10,620 nucleotides of DNA from NCBI GenBank assembly GCA_003573635.1, contig QUTJ01031274.1, positions 1-10,620 of the forward strand. The letters are read 5' to 3'. Of the stretch, positions 1-7,149 are shown piece after piece (the first letter of the stretch is position 1; each line of letters starts with the position of its first letter). Origin of the DNA: Goniomonas avonlea. Lineage: Eukaryota > Cryptophyceae > Goniomonadida > Goniomonadaceae. The notes under the pieces were generated by a model, which made no database searches, had not been told where the DNA came from, and saw nothing but the letters and a program-made list of their open reading frames with translations. Made by a program: the position numbers and the translations under genes.

Positions 1-123
1 GAGTGGAGCCATTGCTCGGCATCGCCCGTTTTGAGCATATGCCAAGCTATCGCGGGACCATGAACGAGCTCGTTGGCCCGAATATCGGGTTGGCCCGAAT
101 TTCCGCAGATCTACTCTATTTAC

Positions 124-205
124 TTAACTAAGGCTCCCAACGACCTGAGTTTACTTAACTATGACTGAACTAGCTTCGATTTAGTTAAGTCAACAGTTAA
201 CTAAA
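124..205. repeat. TTAACTA motif cluster with a hairpin
   Basis: TTAACTA occurs at 124-130 and 155-161, its reverse complement TAGTTAA at 182-188, and TTAACTA again at 197-203. The last two form a 9-bp inverted repeat, TTTAGTTAA (180-188) and TTAACTAAA (197-205), around an 8-nt loop. It could be a protein-binding cluster, a transposon end remnant or a weak hairpin downstream of the gene ending at 325. No function is known to me. Confidence 0.5.
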
Positions 206-265
206 AATTATATAGTAAATGCCGAAGGCTGCTGGCAATAAGGTCGGGAGAAACCTTTGTCAACC

Positions 266-271
266 TTTATT
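266..271 (-). promoter_or_regulatory. Poly(A) signal AATAAA for the minus-strand gene ending at 325
   Basis: On the minus strand AATAAA lies about 54 nt past the TAA stop at 327-325. This is a normal distance for the 3' end signal of a eukaryotic gene. It supports reading 573-325 as a terminal exon. Confidence 0.55.
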
Positions 272-324
272 TTTCAAGTTTCAAGTTTCAATTTTCGGAT
301 TTTTCCCCCCGAAACGGCAGCGGC

Positions 325-573
325 TTAATCAAGGCCAAACCCACTGAGCTGCAGTTGCTCCACAGTGTTGCACACACCTTCCGCGATCACATGGGCGGGG
401 GAAACGCACAGGTTCGCCGCAACACGGGGATTTGTCACGACTCGCTGAACCATCTCATAGAAAACGGCCGCGTCTCGTGCCAAGCATGAGGCCCAGTTGG
501 CAGCGAAGAAAGGCGGATCGACAAAAGAAGAACGACAAGCGAAGCAGAAATTGAGGTGAGGACCGTCCTCACA
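325..573 (-). CDS. Terminal exon of a minus-strand gene, unknown protein
   Basis: This frame encodes 82 codons and a TAA stop. The proposed acceptor is TTAGACAG before TGT (573), in phase 0, matching the phase-0 donor of the exon at 972-808. The peptide begins CEDGPHLNFCFACRSSF and has a Cys-x8-Cys-x2-Cys spacing plus a fourth Cys about 17 residues later. That could bind a metal, but it fits no zinc-finger family I can name. The rest looks like an ordinary mixed helical domain (FYEMVQRVVTNP, VIAEGVCNTVEQLQLSG). No transmembrane segment is seen. An AATAAA follows at 271-266. I do not recognise the family. That it is coding is inferred from its length, composition, splice phase and the polyadenylation signal. 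Confidence 0.5.
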   Translation of the reverse strand, partial: CEDGPHLNFCFACRSSFVDPPFFAANWASCLARDAAVFYEMVQRVVTNPRVAANLCVSPAHVIAEGVCNTVEQLQLSGFGLD

Positions 574-807
574 CTGTCTAAGTGAGCTCACCAGTTTCAG
601 TTTTGTGTGCAAGGTCTGCCGTTCTGCAATTGCTACTCAGCGGGATATTCAGGTCAGTGTCTGCTCTGTCGTTGGGGTTCGAGCGCCGGGCTAAGTGGGT
701 TGGCAGATTCACTACGCTTCAAGACACCCGAAGGTCACCCTTAACATGGCCGAATATCTCGGCGGAGCAGACCAATAACCTATTGAGATGGTTTGTGTCA
801 TTCGCAC

Positions 808-972
808 CTTGTACTCTTCTTTCCTAGTTCTAGAATAATACAATTCGTCCACATAACCGTCGGTATCATCCGGCGCAAATCTCGTGCGGGGGCGTTGGTC
901 CGCGGGGGGGGCCGAGACTACTTGGTATTCTCTCGTCCCACGCCGCCTTGGAAGCACACGTGCCGCTTGATG
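808..972 (-). CDS. Internal exon of the same unknown minus-strand gene
   Basis: This is a 55-codon open stretch between a TTAAGCAG acceptor (before 972) and an AAG|GTGCGA donor (after 808), both in phase 0. It splices in frame to the terminal exon at 573, with an intron of 234 nt. The N-terminal part is basic and Pro/Arg-rich (AARVLPRRRGTREYQVV). The C-terminal part is acidic and polar (PDDTDGYVDELYYSRTRKEEYK). The acceptor is uncertain: an alternative lies near 925, and the basic N-terminal residues may belong to the intron. Nothing identifies a function. Confidence 0.35.
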
Positions 973-1084
973 CTGCTTAATCACACCTCACAGCCCGAGC
1001 TTCGTCCTGCCCTTGCCAATATTCCAATTGCAATCACATTCCTTATCTCTGAGGGACGTGTGGTCTCAAATCTGCCGATCTTAC

Positions 1085-1120
1085 CTCTGGTTCGCGCACC
1101 ACGTTCCAAAAGTTCACTTT
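1085..1120 (-). CDS. Candidate 12-codon exon of the same unknown gene
   Basis: A good acceptor (TTTTGATTTTGTAG) and a strong donor (CAGAG|GTAAGATC) enclose 36 nt that read KVNFWNVVREPE in the frame compatible with the next exon. The following intron would be 112 nt. All evidence is splice-site strength and frame. A stretch this short can arise by chance, and no ATG or first exon was identified further upstream. Confidence 0.25.
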
Positions 1121-1425
1121 CTACAAAATCAAAACACGCGGCCGAGTCCAAAACATTATAAATACTTGCGTCAGTTCTAGCGACCAGACCGATCTCTCAA
1201 AGATGCTGTGTCGCGGACGTCGTTGCCCGCTGGAATCACCTGGGACCGTCGTGACACACAACACACCAGAGTTACACTCCAACACCTTCGCTGTGTCAGA
1301 CCGGCTGCAGACAGCCCGGCACTGCCTCGCGCGTCTACCCCACTACTAGTAGATCCCACCTCAGACAACCAGAATTTTTCACCTGAACGGCAGGCATGAG
1401 CGGCGCAGGAAGTGCGACATGGTCA
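1121..1425. other. Spacer between the two minus-strand genes
   Basis: I see no convincing exon here. Open frames exist on both strands but look like chance. A TATAAATA at 1157-1164 on the plus strand is followed by a 46-codon ATG frame at 1203-1343, which is not strong enough to call. The 3' UTR of the channel gene and the promoter of the left gene are expected to lie in this interval, but no AATAAA was found on the minus strand. Confidence 0.4.
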
Positions 1426-1706
1426 CTAGCACACGCCCAACACCTTGACTGGCTCCTCAATGTCAGACCGGGTGAAAAACGGCCTTTCACTGCCTCGCGG
1501 GGTTGTGGCCTCGCTGGTGTCCAGTGCGCCCAGGTCGGGCGCGGCGCCGGCCTTGGGGGTGGTCGGCCGGCTGGAGCTGCTCTTGGAGTTGCTCTTGCTG
1601 AGGGACGTTTGAGGAGGCGCGCCGTCGGCAAGGCGAACGCCAGCGCGCCAGTCGCCTTGGTCCTCGTCCTCTCCTGCTGCGTTATCGTGAGTGATATTTT
1701 GCACCG
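1426..1706 (-). CDS. Polycystin-like channel gene, last coding exon (disordered tail)
   Basis: The exon begins after GGTCAG with CG, which completes the single base left by the previous exon (phase 1). It runs 92 further codons to a TAG at 1428-1426. The peptide starts VQNITHDNAAGEDEDQ and is rich in Ser, Thr, Pro, Ala and acidic residues (KSNSKSSSSRPTTPKAG, TSEATTPRGSER), a typical disordered, phosphorylatable cytoplasmic tail. PKD2-family proteins often end in such a tail. An alternative donor (CAAG|GTGTTG near 1443) could carry the gene further left. An in-frame extension upstream to another acceptor near 1733 is also possible. The plus-strand frame over the same DNA is a GC-rich shadow. 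Confidence 0.5.
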
Positions 1707-1892
1707 CTGACCATGAGATGTCGGGCGGAGCGGGAGGTGGAAGAACTGACTATGCACCCTCTCTGCTTTGCCCTCTGCCTCCCTCTGCATCCTCCTCTCC
1801 CGCTGCCCCCCGTCCCCTCCCTCTTCAGCCTCTCTCGCGGAAGCAACAAAATATTCTGGAGCATCGCATGACGAAGAAAAGAAAATAGTCAC

Positions 1893-1996
1893 CATGCTCA
1901 TCCAAACGCGGAGAACGCAAAGAGTTAGAGGGTCGATATCGAAATGACATTGCCTTGGGCATTCGAGTAGCGAATGACTTGACCCGCTCAAATTGC
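1893..1996 (-). CDS. Polycystin-like channel gene, basic tail exon
   Basis: The acceptor CACCACCAGCAG precedes a G that completes an AGG codon with the AG left by the exon at 2301-2215. The exon then reads 34 codons (QFERVKSFATRMPKAMSFRY..., ending RLDEH) and stops in phase 1 at CATG|GTGACT. The peptide is strongly basic. A polypyrimidine-rich tract (minus strand, about 2010-2050) lies upstream of the acceptor. Phase agreement on both sides is the main support. I see no named domain. It would lie in the cytoplasmic C-terminus of the channel. Confidence 0.5.
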
Positions 1997-2050
1997 CTGC
2001 TGGTGGTGTCAAGAGAGGAGGGGAGAGGAGAGAAGAAGAAGGGGAATTGC

Positions 2051-2100
2051 TTTTTCAGAACCGAACGGAGGGGAGGTTTTTCAGAACCGAACGGAGGGGA
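2051..2100. repeat. 24-bp direct repeat in an intron (period 26)
   Basis: TTTTTCAGAACCGAACGGAGGGGA is present at 2051-2074 and again, identical, at 2077-2100. It lies in a purine-rich stretch within the intron between the exons at 2215 and 1996. It is probably a slipped tandem duplication. Confidence 0.8.
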
Positions 2101-2214
2101 ACGAAGATAGAGCGACGAGATCAGAAAGGGCGGGCGTGGGGAAAGAGCATCGAGATAAGAGGATCCATGAAAGGACACTGACTTGAGCATCCCAGTCACG
2201 AACACTGATATTAC

Positions 2215-2301
2215 CTCTGCTGGGGGGTCATAGGTGAACGCCGGGGCGGCAAGTGCCCAAGAATATCACAACACCTCCTCAAGTTGGACAACCCTGACGA
2301 C
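2215..2301 (-). CDS. Polycystin-like channel gene, short tail exon
   Basis: After CACCGAAAG the exon starts with G, completing an AAG codon with the AA left by the exon at 2462-2385. It reads 28 codons including CCDILGHLPPRRSPMTPQQ and ends in phase 2 at CAGAG|GTAATATC, a good donor. Other in-frame acceptors at TTGAG or GAGGAG would shorten it by several codons. The peptide has no recognisable domain. The call rests on frame and splice-site agreement with both neighbours. Confidence 0.4.
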
Positions 2302-2384
2302 CTTTCGGTGGTGCGCGGAGTGGTGGAAGGGCAAACAAGTGCAACTTCACCATTTGACAACAACACTGCAACGACATTACTCAC

Positions 2385-2462
2385 TTTAGCGCAAGTGATG
2401 GTTGTCGCTGGTCATCTTGCTCTAGCTTGGCAAGTTCTTCTTCTTGAAGACCGAGCAGCATG
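2385..2462 (-). CDS. Polycystin-like channel gene, acidic helical exon
   Basis: The acceptor CCTAGTGCAG precedes C, which completes the CG left by the exon at 2716-2631. The exon then encodes MLLGLQEEELAKLEQDDQRQ and a few more residues up to CTAAA|GTGAGTAATG, a near-perfect donor. The heptad-like leucines and charged residues suggest a coiled coil or amphipathic helix. Coiled coils in the C-terminus of polycystin-2 proteins mediate oligomerisation. That role here is inferred. The next intron is only 83 nt. Confidence 0.55.
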
Positions 2463-2630
2463 CTGCACTAGGGTCAGTGGTAGTTGAGGGGCAAGGGAGA
2501 GGAGTGAAGGAGCGAGGGAGGGAGAGAAGGAGAAGGAGAGAGAGCGGGAGTGACAGGGAGCGAGCACTCCCGAGAGCGGGGAGGGTGCTGCGCATGTGGG
2601 TCCCTGACAAAATACCAAAAAAGCGCATAC

Positions 2631-2716
2631 CGGAGGTACTGTGTGCGAGTGATTTTGCGGGTGACCGCCTTGGAGATCCGAAGTCGCTCCAGAATCTCCA
2701 TTTCCGTGATGCTTTT
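2631..2716 (-). CDS. Polycystin-like channel gene, charged helical exon
   Basis: A strong pyrimidine-rich acceptor (TTCTTCTTCATATCACACACAG) and a CTCCG|GTATGC donor bound 86 nt. They encode KSITEMEILERLRISKAVTR and eight further residues, starting in phase 0 and ending in phase 2. The sequence predicts a charged helix (EMEILERLRISKAV), as expected for the cytoplasmic region after the last membrane helix of a polycystin channel. It joins the next exon in frame. Confidence 0.6.
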
Positions 2717-3008
2717 CTGTGTGTGATATGAAGAAGAAAAAAACCCAAATCAAAATGAAATTCATCTCTGTGTTCGCCGTCAGGGACAAGGTAAGCAAGC
2801 CAGCAGAAGATGATAGTTCTGCAGTTGATTCGCAGTTACCCAAAACTGAGAGTGGTGACAAGGGACAAAAGTAAGCAAGCAAGCAAACACACGAGCAAGC
2901 CTCACTGAAAAACACAGAGAGGTGACAACACCCAGACGCCCGAGTCTGTGCCTGTGTGGATTCTGAAAGAAGCAACAGCCGCACAATTGCTTCATCCTGG
3001 GGGTCCAC

Positions 3009-3101
3009 CGGCTCAGCAAGCTGCTCTCGTCTCTCGCCCCCGAGCAGCCTCACAGCGAATGAGATTTTGGCATTAAAGCGCATGGCCAGTTTTTGGAGAT
3101 G
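3009..3101 (-). CDS. Polycystin-like channel gene, exon after the last membrane helix
   Basis: The acceptor TTCCTGCAG precedes CAT in phase 0, matching the phase-0 end of the exon at 3547-3416. The frame reads HLQKLAMRFNAKISFAVRLL followed by a charged stretch (GGERREQLAE). The frame stays open well beyond the proposed end. The donor must be phase 0, and candidates are after 3054 (GCT|GTGAGG), after 3009 (CCG|GTGGAC, chosen here) or after about 2979 (ATT|GTGCGG). The left boundary is therefore uncertain. The peptide fits a cytoplasmic linker helix directly after the pore-lining helix. Confidence 0.45.
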
Positions 3102-3140
3102 CTGCAGGAAAGTGCTGAGAGTTGATATTCGCAATCATGT

Positions 3141-3154
3141 CCCCCCCCCCCCCC
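3141..3154. repeat. Poly-C tract (14 C)
   Basis: An uninterrupted run of 14 C lies in the intron between the exons at 3416 and 3101. A smaller C run occurs near 3200. On the transcribed minus strand this is poly-G and is likely length-variable. Confidence 0.85.
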
Positions 3155-3415
3155 GGCGAGCCCATTGCACCAATTTGCCTCCCGCTCCTATTCCACACCC
3201 CCCCCTCGGGCTCTCTTTCGCAGGGTGTTGGTTAGGAGAGTCAGTGTCAGTCAGTCTCCAACTCGCACACCAAGGACCACACATGTATCACACTCAAGGT
3301 CTAGGTGCACAGTGTCAGTCAGGGGGATGATGGGAGGATGGCGGAGAGAAGACGGGAGAGGCGAGAGAGGCGGGATAGGGACGCAATGCCCCCTTGCTCT
3401 GACTCGGATACACAC

Positions 3416-3547
3416 CCGTTGGAACTTGAGTGCCAGGTCTGTTTCGTCCTCAAGATTGACGGAGACGTAGGTGTACGAGTCATTGAGGATGCCGATGAAG
3501 ACGTTCAACATGATGCAGACCAGAAACAGCACAAAGAGGATGTAATA
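3416..3547 (-). CDS. Polycystin-2-like channel gene, last transmembrane helix exon
   Basis: The exon is 44 codons in phase 0/0, between acceptor CATTCCAACAG and donor CAACGG|GTGTGT. It encodes a hydrophobic helix ending MLNVFIGILNDSYTYV, followed by an acidic stretch NLEDETDLALKFQR. The pattern N-(M/V)-F-(L/I)-(A/G)-I-(I/L)-N-D-(T/S)-Y is the signature of the sixth, pore-lining helix of PKD2/TRPP channels, which pass Ca2+ and other cations in cilia and internal membranes. Seen directly: the helix and motif. Known: the family. Inferred: the protein is a polycystin rather than another TRP or voltage-gated channel. A Ngaro-like element ends only about 44 nt upstream of its acceptor. Confidence 0.8.
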
Positions 3548-3590
3548 CTGTTGGAATGCACAGTGAGTCATATGCCATACACCATAGGGT

Positions 3591-3717
3591 GGGTAGGGGA
3601 GCTCCGATATCAGGAGTGTGTGTGGGCAGGCTCTTTCCGCAGCAGCGGTTTTCGGCAGTATTTGCGATTTCTGATGGCATATTCGATAACATCAAGGGAC
3701 AGACACCGGAACCAAAG
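3591..3717 (-). repeat. Element terminal repeat B2 (3' end of element)
   Basis: This aligns with 3931-4043. Both begin GGGTAGGGGA, continue with a diverged stretch containing a TGCTGCGG/CAGCAGCGG-like block, share GAT(G/A)GCATATTCGATAACAT (3673 and 4001), then (C/A)AAGGG and an ACCAAAG/TACAAAG block. The offset changes from 340 to about 328, so small indels occurred. It is the outer repeat at the 3' end of the minus-strand element. Confidence 0.65.
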
Positions 3718-3767
3718 CGGGGGAAGTTTGGGCAAGGAGAAAAAGAGTGAAGGGAGGGACGGAGGGT

Positions 3768-3893
3768 CCCAGGAATGCAGCACATTCAAAACTTCTCCAA
3801 GTTTCAACATGTGGTGTGGCACGAGGGAATGTAAATTATCAAGTAGTGTCACTCAAGCTTTCCTGAGACAAACTCTTGTCACAACTAAGCAGC
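3768..3893 (-). repeat. Element repeat A2
   Basis: This is a direct copy of 7029-7149. Shared blocks include ATGCAGCAC, TCAAAACTTCTCCAAGTTT, GTGGCAC, AGTAGTGTCACTC and TGAGACAAACTC, in the same order and spacing with small indels. It lies between B1 and B2, as A2 does in Ngaro split direct repeats. Confidence 0.8.
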
Positions 3894-3930
3894 AACCGAT
3901 GGTTGTCGCACCATCATCACACGTTAGCTA

Positions 3931-4043
3931 GGGTAGGGGAGGTTAACGCTGGAGGCAATATACACTGCTGCGGTTTATACCATGCTCCAGCAAATAAATG
4001 ATAGCATATTCGATAACATAAAGGGCAGGCCCCCCAGGTACAA
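3931..4043 (-). repeat. Element repeat B1 (inner copy)
   Basis: This is the diverged partner of 3591-3717, sharing GGGTAGGGGA at the left and the GCATATTCGATAACAT block at 4005-4020. It sits between the recombinase remnant and A2, the position of B1 in Ngaro elements. Confidence 0.65.
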
Positions 4044-4308
4044 AGTCATATGGCCCTCCCTTGTTCTCTGGGATATTGGGATATGGCTCGGTGTGACAGA
4101 AGGTTGGGTGAGCGGACAAGGTCCCCGACTGTACCACAACAGTCTGGCGACAAACAACAAGCCCAAGCGCAAGGAGCAAGGCTCACAGAGAGTGTCAGAA
4201 AGTGCATTGTGAGGGGGTTGTCGCTCGTCTTACTGCAAGCTATGTGCCGGGATCACGAACAGGTTTGGGCTCACTGCCAAACCTCCACTGGCCAAGGTGT
4301 AGGGGGTC

Positions 4309-4671
4309 TCAAGAATGTGAGTGGACACCATCTGGATTGTCGCACAACAGCAACATTTTTGGAGTCCCCCCATGCCTCCAAGTTCTGTGGGTTATGCACC
4401 ATATTCTACTGCAAATAGTGACTGTCAAGCACACCACCATTCGCAATGACGCCACAGCAGTGTCACCAGTGTGAGGCTGGGCCCAAGCTCCGAAACAATG
4501 AGAAACACATCCCAGTGGACCTTGACCATTCCAGTGGACCTTGACCCCTTCCAGTTTTATGTGCAGACTTGTATGAAATCCACCAGCTAGAGCAAGAGTA
4601 CCCACTCGCAGGAATTGCATTCTCCCATGCTCAGACACACTGCTGTTCTTGGTGTTCACTTCCACACCCAA
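4309..4671 (-). pseudogene. Tyrosine recombinase catalytic-region remnant of the Ngaro-like element
   Basis: The minus-strand frame contains MQFLRVGTLALAGGFHTSLH (about residues 18-37) and then IKLEGVKVHW. This matches the box I region of DIRS/Ngaro tyrosine recombinases, typically F-L-R-x-G-E-L-T...FD...HL...DV, where the Arg is catalytic. Here FLR is kept (Arg at about residue 22) and the usual Glu is Thr. Directly after VKVHW a 19-bp duplication (4512-4546) disrupts the frame. A later VCLTVTI stretch may correspond to the beta-strand before SKTD-like sequence. Box II (HxxR...Y) is not clearly visible. An AHSLQ near 4240 could be a degraded copy. In active elements this enzyme integrates circular cDNA. 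Confidence 0.5.
4512..4546. repeat. Tandem CCAGTGGACCTTGACC (period 19)
   Basis: The 16-bp unit is present at 4512-4527 and again at 4531-4546. It interrupts the recombinase frame and shifts it by one base, since 19 is not a multiple of 3. Confidence 0.8.
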
Positions 4672-4782
4672 GCAATTATCGAGAAGGGCAGAGGGGATGC
4701 CCCAAATATGTTAGGTGTGCACAATGACGGCAAGATCACCGGAAAGAGTGAGAAGAACCAGTCGATCAACACACATATTGAC

Positions 4783-4882
4783 GTGTTACATCTCGAACAA
4801 CAATTGTCAGGTGTCATCAGGCCCAGGAGTTCGCGTTACATCTCGAACAACAATTGCCAGGTGTCATCAGGCCCAGGAGTTC
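4783..4882. repeat. 50-bp tandem duplication, two copies
   Basis: Units 4783-4832 and 4833-4882 differ at only two positions (the second base of the unit and the T/C of CAATTG(T/C)CAGG). The near identity contrasts with the strong decay of the surrounding element, so the duplication looks recent. It falls in the recombinase part of the minus-strand element. Confidence 0.9.
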
Positions 4883-5031
4883 GGGCAATTTTGCATGGCC
4901 ACAGCTTGCAGCAGAAGAGATGCAGGAGATTACTTGGTCCTAGGTCCCAGTAAAGTGTGGGGACCTAGTCGGCCACAGTACACTTCACTGTTGTGGTCTC
5001 TGTCATGCCACCCCCCTGTTGTGCACACTGG

Positions 5032-6036
5032 TCAACGGTCCATATCTGCTGTATCTGCATCAGCCTGGCATGTGCGTTCACATGGTCTGAGCATTTGTCT
5101 GGCCCTCACACTGCTGATGTGCATGGTCTGCACATCAGATGAGTTCATGTATGGACATTTCAGCCACAGAGAGCAAAAATATTCCCCATGGGGGAAAAGC
5201 GGACACATGTTTGTAGCCAGCACCATTGAGCAAGTGTGCTGGTACTCTTTGGCTTGCATGCCAGATCGCCGCCAGACCAACATGGCTTTGCACAAGGTCT
5301 CCCCTTGCAAGGAAGTTGATGAGGAAGTTGGGGTTGATGAACCCCAGCGGTTCTGTAAAGAAGCCTCAGCGCCGCCAGCAGCAGTGCTTGGCGTGTGTTG
5401 AGCCCTGCCCCTTCTGCAAATGTTTTGGTGTTGTGTTGACACCGAGTAGCTGCTCTTGGGGGAGTACCTCCTGTTGAAGGCTTGGACGGCGTGTGTGTTG
5501 TTGATACACAACAACATAGGGCCGAATCGGCGGAGTGTGACCAGCACTGCCTGCACTTTGCCGATCAAAACATGTGACATGTTGCAGCTGTCAGGGTAGT
5601 CGCCAGTGAAGGACTCTTCCTCAAAATAGTCATCAATACCGATGCCAGATGTGTCCATTGTGACACCAAACACGCTGTGTGTGGTTGTCCTGGACGCACT
5701 CATTGCTACATGTGTCACAAGTCCACTCACCATCCCTTCAAGAATGCACCACAGATGCCAGATATCTTCGTTGGGTGAGTCTAGGTACATGCAGGCACTG
5801 TTGTGCTCATATGTGTGATCGATCCACCACTGTAGGTTGTCTTTGGCCTGCTGAGCTGGGGCGGGGTGTGTATAATTGCTGTCCAGGTGTTGCTGTCCTG
5901 CAGATGCAAGGTCAATGCAGACACCCTTGAAGGATAGTCCAACATCCGCGAGGGTCATTTCTGCCTTGTTCTGCCACCCTACCCAAGGCCATTGAGCCGG
6001 CCAGTCAAATGGAAAGCTGGGTGCGAGCTTGTCCAA
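5032..6036 (-). pseudogene. RNase H and recombinase N-terminal region of the Ngaro-like element
   Basis: A 334-codon open stretch on the minus strand. Residues about 40-53 (IDLASAGQQHLDS) resemble the RT-to-connection region VTDLASIPVKKLEDTL of the second element. Residues 62-85 (QQAKDNLQWWIDHT...CMYL) are the conserved WW block before RNase H in DIRS/Ngaro and gypsy-like elements. RNase H follows: TMDTSGIG keeps the first Asp, LIGKVQAVL lacks the usual Glu of LExxA, and CINNTHAV has Asn where the third Asp is expected. After about residue 190 the frame is unrelated. Residues about 260-315 (KEYQHTCSMV...TMHISSVRA) resemble the helical N-terminal domain of a tyrosine recombinase. The RT thumb (AGKFNYMAA region) is missing compared with the second element. 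Not functional. Confidence 0.6.
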
Positions 6037-6164
6037 GGGGGGTTGCTGTCTGTAGCTGTGTCCGCAACACCATAGTAGCCATCATAACTACGGTCTGCAC
6101 TGGTGGTGTGATCTGCCCACCTCGGCTGGATCATTCCCCAAGCCCACGGGTCGATGTGAGCCAC
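5979..6164 (-). pseudogene. Damaged RT palm (catalytic motif lost) of the Ngaro-like element
   Basis: The minus-strand frame has SYDGYYGVADTATDSN and then FHLTGRLNGLG. This aligns with MDDYFGTEESSSPDN ... HLTGLLICLAG of the plus-strand element, where MDDY is the YxDD-type catalytic motif of reverse transcriptase. In this copy the second Asp is Gly, so polymerisation would be abolished. The match is short but has the same order and spacing in both copies. Confidence 0.5.
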
Positions 6165-6321
6165 ACACGAGCATGCACACTGGATGTGCAGTCCATGAAT
6201 GGTGCTGAATACAACAGAAGTACTCGCCTGGGTCGATCACAGAGACTGCGTCTCGTGGGTCCAGTGCTGAGGAAGGCGTCAGTCCTGTACTGAACTGGTA
6301 ACGGTCATGATCGCAATAGCA

Positions 6322-6537
6322 TCACCAACTGTAGTAGAAAATCGTGACAGGGTTGCACAATTCATTGTGCTTGGAGAGCTTGCAGTCAAACACAAGCCTC
6401 CACTTGGTGGTGCCGAGGTCTCGCAACTTGTTGAAGAAGTGCATTGGGTGCGGTTGCTCCCACGCTGGGAGACTCACTTGCAATGGGGGTGGAAGCTCCT
6501 GTGTCAAAACCGATCTTGCCCTCTTTGCCCAAACCAA
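6322..6537 (-). pseudogene. Reverse transcriptase finger-region fragment of the Ngaro-like element
   Basis: The frame contains PHPMHFFNKLRDLGTTKWRL followed by VFDCKLSKHN. This is the P-x-x-F-V-x-K-x-D-G-x-x-R-x-(V/I)-x-D-x-R-x-L-N pattern of the first RT motif block. The plus-strand element has the matching TPMHFVSKAKDDGSLKWHLI. The frame ends soon after, and the sequence up to the damaged palm is broken by stops. Upstream towards A1 (to about 7029) I see no gag. Confidence 0.6.
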
Positions 6538-7028
6538 TGCAGTGTGTCAGGCGGTGAGGCCGATGGTCGACAGAAGGGTGTAACGGCCTCCTGTGTGTAA
6601 ACACTAGTCGAGAGCAACAAAGGGGCACATCATGTGCTGCATGGGATGGGCTGATCCTGTGAGGGCTCTGCCAGCTCCGCTCTGGGTGGTAATGCAGTGG
6701 GTGGTGTGCACAGTGGTAATGCGGCATCAGGGTGCCCAAGCTCCGTGGGTCAACGTGTGGAAGCATCCGCCGATTTCTGGGGGCCTCGTGCGGGTTTGCC
6801 ACCGTCTATCCACTGCAGTCCTCAAACTGGTCAGCGGGCTCTGGGGGCGGTGGAGTGGCATGGTCAGGGCAGTATTTGGACCCGTTCTGTGCATCAGGCC
6901 AATGACACAGTATTGAAGCCGGGGCAGGTGACTGGTATTGCTGCGAAGCAACAACAGTAGAATCAGAAAGGACAATTAATGGGAAAAGTAAGTGGTGCTG
7001 AGTGGTTGCTGGAACAAAGAACCAACAA

Positions 7029-7149
7029 CCCAGGTATGCAGCACTTCAAAACTTCTCCAAGTTTTGACGTGTGGCACTTGTGTTTCTCTGGTATTGAGTA
7101 GTGTCACTCTAACATCTTTGAGACAAACTCCTGTCGCAACCAAGTAGCC
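7029..7149 (-). repeat. Element terminal repeat A1 (5' end of element)
   Basis: Matches 3768-3893 block by block (see A2). A weaker match may continue to about 7182 (GCATAGGCAGGGT against GTTAGCTAGGGT near 3924-3935), which would put the outer end of the element there. The right end of A1 marks the 5' end of the minus-strand element. Confidence 0.75.

Larger units (their letters stand above)
1..324. other. Intergenic AT-rich stretch without a gene
   Basis: No convincing ORF or exon is seen here. The stretch holds an 11-bp direct repeat TTGGCCCGAAT (73-83 and 90-100), a cluster of TTAACTA motifs (124-205), a few TTTCAAG repeats near 275-290, and the downstream end of the minus-strand gene that stops at 325. 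The base composition is clearly more AT-rich than the gene-bearing part to the right. Confidence 0.6.

Noticed and set aside
793-1161. Plus-strand 122-codon frame
   Set aside because: It overlaps the minus-strand exons at 972-808 and 1120-1085, has no domain-like sequence, and starts without a good context.
1157-1343. TATAAATA followed by a 46-codon ATG frame at 1203
   Set aside because: A TATA-like octamer is common by chance. The short peptide has no recognisable feature and no terminator or polyadenylation signal.
1396-1710. Plus-strand 104-codon frame rich in Gly, Ala and Arg
   Set aside because: It is opposite the Ser/Pro-rich last exon of the channel gene. Its composition is the expected shadow of a GC-rich antisense strand.
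1335-2012. Long minus-strand frame of 225 codons
   Set aside because: It runs through splice sites and low-complexity purine-rich sequence. The exons at 1996-1893 and 1706-1426, in other frames, explain the DNA better through phase and donor/acceptor agreement.
3640-4027. Repeated peptide-like VIEYAI on the minus strand at two sites, suggesting duplicated channel exons
   Set aside because: The DNA similarity extends over the whole B repeats and the reading frames are not conserved between copies, so it is explained by B1/B2 of the element.
4120-4205. Possible third copy of the outer A repeat (similar to 7128-7205)
   Set aside because: Only short words match (AAGCCCAAGCG, GCTCACAGAG, AAGTGC) with many gaps. 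It is not clearly above chance for this CA-rich sequence.
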